Of a stretch of DNA of 50,915 bases, positions 1-6,870 are shown piece after piece. The notes below the pieces were generated by a model that did not search any database, was not told where the DNA came from, and saw only the letters and a list, made by a program, of their open reading frames with translations. Position 1 is the first letter of the stretch. Every line of letters begins with the position of its first letter. Origin of the DNA: Deltaproteobacteria bacterium (GTDB lineage: Bacteria > Myxococcota_A > UBA9042 > PHBI01 > JACKFB01); the NCBI GenBank assembly GCA_020632695.1, contig JACKFB010000027.1, forward strand, positions 1 to 50,915, given 5' to 3'. The position numbers and the translations under genes were made by a program.

Positions 1-2
1 GG

Positions 3-365
3 CCGCCGCGGCCCGCGGGCGAGCGGCCCTCGTTGGTCGATGGGGTGCGGCGGGTCGTCGAGGGGGTCAGTGTACGGGCGGATGGGGTGGTCGAGCGGCA
101 GGGCTCGGTCGACCTTGGCGAGACGCTGGACCGCATCGCACGGGGCGAGCGCTTCCCGTCGCGCAACGACGGGGCGGTGTTCCAGAACCGGGAGCGGCGG
201 CTTCCCGCGCACCCGTCGGGCTACTACCGCGAGTACGTGCACCCGACGCCGGGGATGCGTGGGCCGGGGCCGCAGCGCCTCATCCGGGGCGAGCGCGGCG
301 AGTGGTACTACACGCCGGACCACTACGGCACCTTCATCCCGCTCAATGGCGCGAGGGCCCCGTGA
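3..365 (+). CDS. Guanyl-specific ribonuclease (RNase Sa/T1 class), 5' end outside window
   Basis: Probable secreted or toxin-like endoribonuclease cleaving RNA 3' of guanosine. The frame is open to the left edge, so the N-terminus (perhaps a signal peptide) is missing. The first internal start is a TTG at 33. Counting from that codon, the C-terminal 85 residues match the RNase Sa pattern: FPSRNDGAVFQNRE, then GYYREY with the catalytic-type Glu67, GMRG (Arg76), QRLI (Arg82) and the general-acid His97 in DHYGTF. These correspond to Glu54, Arg65, Arg69 and His85 of RNase Sa. The two disulfide Cys of RNase Sa are absent. The stop overlaps the GTG of a barstar-like gene by 4 nt (GTGA), an enzyme/inhibitor arrangement like barnase/barstar. 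Seen: all motifs. Inferred: activity and export. Confidence 0.85.
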   Translation, partial: PPRPAGERPSLVDGVRRVVEGVSVRADGVVERQGSVDLGETLDRIARGERFPSRNDGAVFQNRERRLPAHPSGYYREYVHPTPGMRGPGPQRLIRGERGEWYYTPDHYGTFIPLNGARAP

Positions 366-772
366 TCCTGGACACCTTCCGATACATGCCCGACGAGGAG
401 CCGCGGGGCGGCGCGCGCGTGGTCCGGGTGCCCGCCGGCATCTCCGACCGTGACGCGCTCTTCGACGTCTACGCGCGGGCCTTCGAGTTCCCCGCCTGGT
501 TCGGGCGCAACTGGGACGCCTTCGAGGAGCTGCTGGCCGATCTGAGCTGGCCCGACGGCGGCGAGGTCGCCATCGTGCACGAGGATCTGCCGGCGCTCGA
601 GCCCGACGAGTTGCGGACCTATCTCCGCATCCTGTCCCGGCGGGCGGTGGAGGACCGGATGGCCGGGGACGGTCGAGAGAGCCATGGGCCGTCCGTGTTC
701 TTTCCGCGCTCGGTGTGCGACCGGGTGCGCGAACACATCCCGAGCTGCCGGGCACCGCGATACGGCGAATGA
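362..772 (+). CDS. Barstar-family ribonuclease inhibitor
   Basis: Likely cytoplasmic immunity protein that blocks the active site of the RNase encoded just upstream. The 136-residue product carries the barstar signature FPAWFGRNWDAFEELL (residues 43-58). It lines up with the barnase-binding helix of barstar: Asp52 sits at the position of barstar Asp35 and Glu56 at that of Asp39. Start chosen at GTG 362 because it forms a GTGA overlap with the RNase stop and gives the usual barstar N-terminus; a longer frame from 302 exists but lies inside the RNase gene. The stop overlaps the ATG of the next gene (ATGA), so the three genes may be translationally coupled. The C-terminal extension after the barstar fold (about residues 95-136) is longer than in classical barstar (about 90 residues). 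Confidence 0.85.
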   Translation: MILDTFRYMPDEEPRGGARVVRVPAGISDRDALFDVYARAFEFPAWFGRNWDAFEELLADLSWPDGGEVAIVHEDLPALEPDELRTYLRILSRRAVEDRMAGDGRESHGPSVFFPRSVCDRVREHIPSCRAPRYGE

Positions 773-2550
773 GCGACTCTCCCTGCCCCCATCGGCCCGA
801 GTGCCCGGGCTGCGACTGGATCGAGCGGCCCTACGAGGCGCAGCTCGCCGGCAAGCGCGAGCGGCTGGTGGCGGCGCTGGGCGCGTGGCCGGCGCTCGCG
901 GGGCTGGAGGTCGGGGAGACGCTGGGCGCCGAGGAGCGTGAGGACTACCGGACGCGCGTGAAGTGGGTGGTGGACGGCGCGCGCATCGGGCTCTACGGCC
1001 GGGCGCACGCGGTGGTCGACACGCCGGAGTGCCTGGTGGTGCCCGACGCCGCCCGGCGGCTGGCCCGGACGCTGAGAGGGCGCCCGGCCGAGCGCGAGGC
1101 GCGGCTGGTGGCGCTGGACATCCGCTGCGCCAGCGACGGCGCGGCCGTGCCGACCCTGGTCGTCGAGGCCGCGACGCCCGAGGCGGCGCGGCGGCACGCG
1201 CAGGGGCTGGCCGACTGGCTGTGGGAGTCGGCGGACCCGCGCCCGGCTGGCGTCGCGTGGTCGTGGCGGCGGCCCGGCGCGCCCGCGACCCTGGGCGGGG
1301 CGCCCGAGGGGCTACGCGGTGAGACCGTCGTGCGCGACCGGGTCGGGCTGGCCGAGGCGCGCTTCCCGCCGGGCGCCTTCTCCCAGGCGCACGCCCCGCA
1401 GACCGCGCGGCTCCACGCGCTGCTGGGCGCGGCCCTGGACACGCTGCCCGAGCGCGCCGAGGCGCACCTGGTCGACCTGTATGCGGGCACCGGCAGCATC
1501 GGGCTGGCCCTGGCCGACCGGGTGGCGGCCGTCACCTGCGTCGAGGCCTTCGAGCCGGCCGCCCGCGCCGCGGCCGACGCCGCCCGGGAGCGCGGGTTGC
1601 CGCTCACCGTGCTGGCGCGGTCGGCCGAGGACGCGCTGGGCGCGCTGACCAGCGGCGAGGACCGGCGCCCGCTGGTCATCGTCGTCGACCCGCCGCGCAC
1701 GGGCCTGGGCGCGTCGGTGCTGGCCATCCTGGCTCGGGCGCCGGCGCGGATGGTGCTCTACGTGAGCTGCGACCCGGACACGCTGGCGCGCGACCTGGCG
1801 ATCCTGGCCACCCACGGCCTGGTCGCCGAGGGCGCCACGCCGGTCGACCTGATGCCCCACACCAGCCACGTCGAGACGGTGGTCACGCTGCGGCCGGGCC
1901 TGCCGGCGCCGCTTCGGGTGGTCCACCGCGCGCCCGGGCTGGCCATCGTGGACAAGCCGCCGTTTCTGCCCACCACGCCGCACCCGGAGTGGCCCGACTC
2001 GGTGCTCGCGCAGGCTGCCTCGGCGCTCCCGCACCCGCGGGCGCTGCACCGGCTGGACGTGGGCACCTCGGGGCTGCTGGCGCTGGGGCTGTCGGATGGG
2101 CCCGCCGCGACGCTCGAGGGCTGGACCAAGGTGTATCTGGCGCTGGTGCGCGGCAGCACGCACCAGCGGGGCACCATCCGCACGCCGCTGCGCGAGGGCG
2201 GGCGCACCTTCGAGGCCGAGACGCGCTATCGCAAGGTGGCGACGGTCAACACGCACAGCCTGCTGGAGGTGGAGCTGGGGACCGGGCGCACGCACCAGAT
2301 CCGCAAGCACCTGGCCAGCGTGGGGCACCCGGTGCTGGGGGACGCGCGCCACGGCGACGCGGCCACCAACCGCTTCATGGCCGCGCGCCACGGGTTGATC
2401 CGGCCCTTCCTGCACGCGGCGCGGCTGCAAGGGCCGGGCGGCGAGGTCTGGGAGAGCCCGCTGTGGCCCGACCTCGAGGGCGTGCGGCGCAGCCTGGAGG
2501 CGGCGCCGGTGCGGTCGCGCAAGGCCAGGGGCGGGCGCGGGCGGCGGTGA
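769..2550 (+). CDS. RlmD/TrmA-type rRNA m5U methyltransferase fused to RluA-type pseudouridine synthase
   Basis: Bifunctional RNA-modification enzyme, 593 residues. The N-terminal half is an m5U methyltransferase: Cys6, Cys12, Cys15 and Cys88 match the 4Fe-4S ligands of RlmD. LVDLYAGTGSIGLAL (234-248) is the SAM site, DPPRTG (307-312) the target-loop motif, and YVSCDP (331-336) holds the catalytic Cys334. From about residue 380 it becomes an RluA-family pseudouridine synthase: HRLDVGTSG (427-435) with catalytic Asp430, and GRTHQIRKHLASVGHPVLGD (506-525). A basic tail ends the protein. Start ATG 769 overlaps the barstar stop; the frame extends upstream to 715 but that part codes for barstar. 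Both halves look intact. The N-terminal TRAM domain of RlmD is missing. Targets are probably 23S rRNA uridines, but which ones cannot be read from sequence. Confidence 0.9.
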   Translation: MSDSPCPHRPECPGCDWIERPYEAQLAGKRERLVAALGAWPALAGLEVGETLGAEEREDYRTRVKWVVDGARIGLYGRAHAVVDTPECLVVPDAARRLARTLRGRPAEREARLVALDIRCASDGAAVPTLVVEAATPEAARRHAQGLADWLWESADPRPAGVAWSWRRPGAPATLGGAPEGLRGETVVRDRVGLAEARFPPGAFSQAHAPQTARLHALLGAALDTLPERAEAHLVDLYAGTGSIGLALADRVAAVTCVEAFEPAARAAADAARERGLPLTVLARSAEDALGALTSGEDRRPLVIVVDPPRTGLGASVLAILARAPARMVLYVSCDPDTLARDLAILATHGLVAEGATPVDLMPHTSHVETVVTLRPGLPAPLRVVHRAPGLAIVDKPPFLPTTPHPEWPDSVLAQAASALPHPRALHRLDVGTSGLLALGLSDGPAATLEGWTKVYLALVRGSTHQRGTIRTPLREGGRTFEAETRYRKVATVNTHSLLEVELGTGRTHQIRKHLASVGHPVLGDARHGDAATNRFMAARHGLIRPFLHAARLQGPGGEVWESPLWPDLEGVRRSLEAAPVRSRKARGGRGRR

Positions 2551-2571
2551 GGGGCGGGCGCGGGCGGGCGC

Positions 2572-3366
2572 TCAGAGGGCGAAGCTCAGGGCGAACTGCG
2601 TGCCCCAGCCGCCGTCGTCGGCGAAGGGGGGGCCCAGGGGCTCGTCGATGGGCAGGGTGAGGCCTACCTGGGCCTGGAGCGGGCCGAGTGCCAGGCGGAG
2701 GAAGGGCTCGACGCTGAGCTGGAAGGTGTCGCCGTCGGCGGTGGGCACCCAGACGGCGGTCAGGGAGGCGCCGAGGCTGAGCATGCGGCCCAGCGCGTAG
2801 GTGCCGGTGCCGACGAGCTGCAGGTCCACGTCGAGGCCGTCGCGGGCGCGGTCGTCGGTGCCGACCAGGAGCGCCGCGTCGCCGGCGAGGGTGGCCTCGA
2901 AGCCGCCGCCGGCGGGGGTGGCGGCGCCGCCGGAGATCACCGCGGCGAGCGTGCCCGGGGCCCACAGCCACTGGTCGCGGAACGCCCGCAGCGCCGTTCC
3001 CCGATAGAGCGGCGGGCTGTCGGGGCCGGCGGTGGCCACCGGGATTGCCACGCCGGCGCCGGCGTACGTGCGGGCGCGGGTGGTGGGCAGCGTGAAGGCG
3101 ACGCCCAGGTAGGGGTTGCCCGGCGCGGCCTGGCGCTCACCGCCTTCGCCGAGGACCGCCAGGCCCATCGCCGCCTCGAGCCGGGCACGCTGCTGGATGC
3201 TCACCCAGCCGGAGAGCAGCGGGGTGAAGGCGTTGACGTCGTCCACCCGCTGGAAGCCCAGCTCCACGGTGGCGCCGCCGTGCACTTCGGCGCGCGCTCG
3301 CGGCGCCGGGCTGAGCGACGCGGCCACGAGCGCGCCGAGGATCGCGAGAAGGTGCCTGGAATGCAT
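2572..3366 (-). CDS. Putative outer-membrane beta-barrel protein with signal peptide
   Basis: 264 residues with a clear Sec signal peptide (about 1-26, hydrophobic LLAILGALVAASLSPA, cleavage near ARA-EV). The rest has alternating polar/hydrophobic strands typical of a porin-like barrel, for example GGATVELGFQRV, YLGVAFTLP, TYAGAGVAI, QLVGTGTYALGRML, LSLGASLTAVWVP, LQAQVGLTLPI and a final TQFALSFAL. I cannot place it in a named family; it resembles 'outer membrane beta-barrel' hypotheticals found in Myxococcota. It converges on the RNA-modification fusion gene with only about 20 bases between stops, and is divergent from the PqqD-domain gene at 3611. Confidence 0.65.
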   Translation of the reverse strand: MHSRHLLAILGALVAASLSPAPRARAEVHGGATVELGFQRVDDVNAFTPLLSGWVSIQQRARLEAAMGLAVLGEGGERQAAPGNPYLGVAFTLPTTRARTYAGAGVAIPVATAGPDSPPLYRGTALRAFRDQWLWAPGTLAAVISGGAATPAGGGFEATLAGDAALLVGTDDRARDGLDVDLQLVGTGTYALGRMLSLGASLTAVWVPTADGDTFQLSVEPFLRLALGPLQAQVGLTLPIDEPLGPPFADDGGWGTQFALSFAL

Positions 3367-3610
3367 GGGAAATCCTCATGGTGCGACGCGGCGTGGCGGC
3401 GTCGCCGAGGGGAGCGTCGCACGGCCCGCGTACCCTGTCGAAACCCGTGCAACCCTTGTGGTCGTGGGCCAGGAGCCCACACCGGCGCCCTCAGTAAGGC
3501 GTTGTAAGGTGTCGTTCGGGCGCGAATCTGCCACTGTGCGGGCTTCCACGACGCGGAAACCACCTGTCGGGCTCACCGGCCCGGCTCCGCGACAGCATTG
3601 GGGGGATTCG

Positions 3611-4699
3611 ATGCATCAGAGTGTTCACCGCTCGGGAGAGCTCGTCAGCGCCGCCGGAAAGCCGATCGTGCGCGACGCGACGGACACGGCACACACCTTG
3701 AGCCCGGCGGCCGCGGCGATCTGGTTCGCCGCCGACGGGACGCGGGACGCCGCCGCGCTGCAGGGCGAGCTGGCGACGGTGGAGCCCGGGGCGAGCCTGG
3801 AGCGGGTCTTCGCGCTGCTGGACGAGCTGGGCGAGGCCGGACTCATCAAGGGCCGCCTGGCGCCGCCGACCGAGGGCGTGGACCGCCGTGGGCTGTTCCG
3901 GCGCTTCGCGTTCGGCGCGGCGGCTGCGGTCGTGGCGGCGCCGGTGCTGGCGCGCTCGGGCAAGGCCCAGGCGGCAGCGAGCGAGGTGTGCCTGGACGAC
4001 ATGTCCTTCCACGTCATCGAGGCGAAGTCGAAGAAGGAGTGGAAGCATGTCGCCAAGGACCTCGCCGACGAGATGAAGCAGAAGCAGAAGCTCGACGACG
4101 AGGCGGCCGACCTGAAGGTCAAGTCCGAGGAGGTCGAGAAGAAGGGCAAGGACGACACGCAGATCCAGGCCAAGATCAAGAAGGAGCAGGCCGCCAAGCA
4201 GGACAGCTACCACCAGGAGAGCGCGCTCAAGGCCAAGAAGCAGCAGCCGAGCGGCGACTCCGCGCGCGAGACCCGGATCAAGGCCGTCTCGGCTCAGCGG
4301 CGCTTCGGCGTCGGCACCAGCGCCATCTTCATCGACGTGCCGGGCGGCGAGACCTTCGAGGGCCTGGTGGAGCTGGGCGATGTGGTGATGGACGGCGACG
4401 GCAAGAGCGGTTGCACGCTGAGCTTCACCATCGGCGAGGGCAGCGCGCTCTCGGTCGAGGGCGGGAACCTCCAGCTCCTCGATCGATCGCTGGTCAAGCT
4501 GCAGGGAAGCGACATCAACATCGCCATGCAGTGGGGCACCGAGGGCGAGTTCGCGGCGGTCGGCGTCGTGCTCGACCGGCGGCTCGAGACGGTGGGCTTC
4601 GACGCCGCGACCGGCAAGCCGTCCAGCCAGCGCGCCATCGTGCGCCTGGGCGTCCGTGACGAGACCTACGCGGTGGGCGCCGACGGCGGCGGCTTCTGA
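3611..4699 (+). CDS. PqqD-domain protein with internal Tat-type signal and Lys/Glu-rich coiled coil
   Basis: 362 residues with an unusual layout. Residues 7-81 fit the PqqD winged-helix fold, the RiPP recognition element type (HTLSPAAAAIWFAADGTRDAAAL... LLDELGEAGLIKG). Residues 91-124 form a Tat-like signal or anchor: DRRGLFRRFAF, a hydrophobic AAAAVVAAPVLA stretch, then a possible cleavage site after GKAQA. Residues 138-215 are a highly charged Lys/Glu/Asp/Gln segment predicted to be coiled coil. Residues 230-362 look like a beta-rich globular domain. Start ATG 611 bases into the 3 kb block (3611) has a G-rich SD (ggggg) just upstream; the frame runs open to 3116 but that region is divergent upstream sequence. 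It lies 41 bases ahead of the oxygenase/ATP-grasp gene, so the two probably form an operon. Function unknown; substrate presentation to the downstream enzyme is an inference. Confidence 0.75.
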   Translation: MHQSVHRSGELVSAAGKPIVRDATDTAHTLSPAAAAIWFAADGTRDAAALQGELATVEPGASLERVFALLDELGEAGLIKGRLAPPTEGVDRRGLFRRFAFGAAAAVVAAPVLARSGKAQAAASEVCLDDMSFHVIEAKSKKEWKHVAKDLADEMKQKQKLDDEAADLKVKSEEVEKKGKDDTQIQAKIKKEQAAKQDSYHQESALKAKKQQPSGDSARETRIKAVSAQRRFGVGTSAIFIDVPGGETFEGLVELGDVVMDGDGKSGCTLSFTIGEGSALSVEGGNLQLLDRSLVKLQGSDINIAMQWGTEGEFAAVGVVLDRRLETVGFDAATGKPSSQRAIVRLGVRDETYAVGADGGGF

Positions 4700-4740
4700 G
4701 TGGTCGGAGCGGCGGTGGACTCCGAGCGGGGGGAGCGCCG

Positions 4741-6249
4741 ATGACGGAGGCTGAGGGGGCGGAGCCGCGCGTGGTCCACGAGCGCTCCCGCCCCCCGCTG
4801 CGCGTGGTGGACGGGCTGCTGGGTGACGTCCAGGTGTCCCGGCTGCGCGCGGCGGTGTCGCCGGAGCGGCTCGCCGCGTCGGGCGTGACGCTGAACCGAG
4901 ACCAGCACGGCGCGGCTGGGGAGGTGCCCGTGGGCGCCGACCCGGTGCTGGGCGAACTGGCGGCGCTGCTGACCGACCTCATCGGCATCCCCAACGCCTT
5001 CGGTGAGACGCTGCGGGTCCGGCACGCCGGGCGCGGCCACTTCCACCCGCTGCACCTCGACACCTACTCCCGCGGCGACGCGGCGCTGGTGGCGACGGCC
5101 ATCGTGTACCTGTCGGGCTGCGAGGGCGGCGTCACGCGCTTTCCGAGCGCGGAGCCGAGCCTGTCGGTCGCGCCGGCGCCGGGCCGCGTGGCGGTGTGGC
5201 TGAACGTGCGCGCCGACGGGACGCCGGAGGCCGCCGCCCGGCACGCCATCGCGCCCATCCTCGACGGCGAGCGGACGACGCTGGCGTGGTTCGTCTATGC
5301 GTCGGCGCCCGCGCTGGCCGCAGCCTGGGAGAGCGCCCACGCCGCGCCGCCCGGCGAGCTTCGGCCGCTGCTGCTGGACCTTCCGCGGCCAGAGCCGCTG
5401 CGGGGTGAGCTCACGGTCATCACCGACCATGGCCTGCCCGACACCACCCTCGACAGCCTCCGGCGCGCGGCCGCTGCCGCCCGGGTCGGCTACCGCGAGG
5501 TGCAGGCCTCGTCGCTGGACCCGCGCGTCCCGCCGCTGGAGCCGGGCGCGATGCTCTTCCGCCCGGCGACGACGATGGCGTCCTTCCGCGCCGAGCGGCA
5601 GCTCTGGCGCCCCGGCGTGGCCACGGTGCACGCCACGCCCGCCGGCCCCTTCGCCCTGCACGTCGAGCAGTGGACGGCGTTCGCCCGCGCCGGGCTGCCC
5701 ACCCCGCGCTCGCTGCGCTTGGAGCGGGCCGACCACGAGTTCCTGGCCGAGGCCGTCGAGTGGCTGGGCGGCTTCCCGGTGGTGGTGCGCGTCGACAGCG
5801 GCGAGGGCGGCGACGGGGTGCTGCTGGCCGAGTCGATGCCGGCCCTGCGCGGGCTCGCCGACCTCTTCGTGTCGCGCGGGATGGGCGGCCGCATGGCCAC
5901 CTTCGTGCCCGGCGCGATGCACTGGCGCCTCATCGTCGTCGGCGGGCAGGTCGTCACGGCCTACCGCAACCCCACCCGCGACGCCGACTTCCGCAGCGAG
6001 CCCTCGTCGGACCCCGCCGACTACGGGCTGGAACCCAGCGCCGAGATGGCCGACCTCGCCGTGCGCGCCACGGCGGTGGCCGGCGTCTGCTTCGCGGGCG
6101 TGGACGTGCTGGAGCACCCCTCGGGGCGGCTGTACCTGCTGGAGGCCAACTTCCCCTGCTACTTCCCGCAGGGTGAGGCCTTCGGCGCCGCTGACGTGTC
6201 GGGCGCGCTCATCGCCTTCCTGCTCGCCCGGCGTGACGCCACCGTGTAG
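4741..6249 (+). CDS. 2OG-Fe(II) oxygenase (prolyl-hydroxylase type) fused to ATP-grasp ligase
   Basis: 502 residues. Residues about 85-190 are a 2-oxoglutarate/Fe(II) dioxygenase jelly roll: RHAGRGHFHPLHLDTYSR gives the H-x-D metal pair (His105, Asp107), ATAIVYLSG the next strand, and RHAIAPILDGERTTLAWF the distal His168 and the 2OG-binding Arg178 ten residues later. Residues about 300-495 resemble a RimK-like ATP-grasp fold: FPVVVRVDSGEGGDGVLL, RMATFVPGAMHWRLIVVGGQV and a metal-binding YLLEANFPCYFP near the end. In known systems ATP-grasp enzymes ligate a carboxylate to an amine or hydroxyl through an acyl-phosphate, and dioxygenases hydroxylate or desaturate peptide side chains. Together with the PqqD-domain neighbour this suggests peptide or protein modification; the substrate is unknown. 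Start ATG 4741 follows a ggggag SD. Confidence 0.8.
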   Translation: MTEAEGAEPRVVHERSRPPLRVVDGLLGDVQVSRLRAAVSPERLAASGVTLNRDQHGAAGEVPVGADPVLGELAALLTDLIGIPNAFGETLRVRHAGRGHFHPLHLDTYSRGDAALVATAIVYLSGCEGGVTRFPSAEPSLSVAPAPGRVAVWLNVRADGTPEAAARHAIAPILDGERTTLAWFVYASAPALAAAWESAHAAPPGELRPLLLDLPRPEPLRGELTVITDHGLPDTTLDSLRRAAAAARVGYREVQASSLDPRVPPLEPGAMLFRPATTMASFRAERQLWRPGVATVHATPAGPFALHVEQWTAFARAGLPTPRSLRLERADHEFLAEAVEWLGGFPVVVRVDSGEGGDGVLLAESMPALRGLADLFVSRGMGGRMATFVPGAMHWRLIVVGGQVVTAYRNPTRDADFRSEPSSDPADYGLEPSAEMADLAVRATAVAGVCFAGVDVLEHPSGRLYLLEANFPCYFPQGEAFGAADVSGALIAFLLARRDATV

Positions 6250-6293
6250 AAAGGAGAGGGACTCGCCCCCTCGACCGTGCACGGAGACCGCCC

Positions 6294-6782
6294 ATGGCGA
6301 CGCCTGCCCCCAAGCCCGTCCCCGACGGCATGTCCACCATCACCACCCAGCTCTGGTTCGCCGGAGACTGCAGCGCCGCCATCGAGTTCTATCGCAAGGC
6401 GTTCGGGTTCGAGCTGTGCGAGCCGCCAGCTCTGGGCCCCGGCGGCAAGGGCGTGATGCACGCCATGATGCAGCTCGGCAGCGGCCGCATCATGATGGCC
6501 GACGCGTGGCCGGGCTCCTGGGAGCATGCCCCCGACGGCGGCGCCACGGCGGGGCTCTTCCTCTACGTCGAGGACTGCGACGCGGTGCAGGCCCAGGCGG
6601 TCGCCGCGGGCTGCGAGGAGCTCTTCGCGGTCGCCGACATGTTCTGGGGCGACCGGATGGGCAAGGTGAAGGATCCCTTCGGCCACTGCTGGGGCATCTC
6701 GACGCGTACCATGGACTACACCCCGGAGGAGGTCGCCGCCGGGCAGCGGGCGTGGATGGCCAGCATGGGCGCCTCGGAGTAG
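6294..6782 (+). CDS. VOC-family (PhnB/glyoxalase-like) protein
   Basis: 162-residue vicinal-oxygen-chelate superfamily protein. The PhnB-like pattern is clear: TTQLWFAGDCSAAIEFYRKAFGFE in the first beta-alpha-beta module, MHAMMQLGSGRIMMAD, GLFLYVEDCDAV, and FWGDRMGKVKDPFGHCWGIST closing the second module. Such proteins are often annotated as glyoxalase, bleomycin-resistance or demethylubiquinone-like, but the reaction is not predictable here. It starts 44 bases after the oxygenase/ATP-grasp gene, with a weak GGAG before ATG 6294, so it may be the third gene of that operon. No membrane segment or signal peptide. Confidence 0.85.
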   Translation: MATPAPKPVPDGMSTITTQLWFAGDCSAAIEFYRKAFGFELCEPPALGPGGKGVMHAMMQLGSGRIMMADAWPGSWEHAPDGGATAGLFLYVEDCDAVQAQAVAAGCEELFAVADMFWGDRMGKVKDPFGHCWGISTRTMDYTPEEVAAGQRAWMASMGASE

Positions 6783-6870
6783 GGTTCTCGCGCCGGGGTC
6801 CTGCCGGCCCGCGCGTTGACATGCCCCAGCGCGCAGGCGGAGACTCCGCCAGGGCTTCCAGGGAGGAACC

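Noticed and set aside
3116..3610. Upstream extension of the PqqD-domain frame
   Set aside because: Overlaps the divergent outer-membrane protein gene and promoter region; the PqqD fold starts right after ATG 3611, which has a G-rich SD.
4666..6282. Minus-strand frame of about 538 codons opposite the 2OG/ATP-grasp gene
   Set aside because: His/Gly/Arg-rich antisense shadow; the plus strand has intact metal and cofactor residues.
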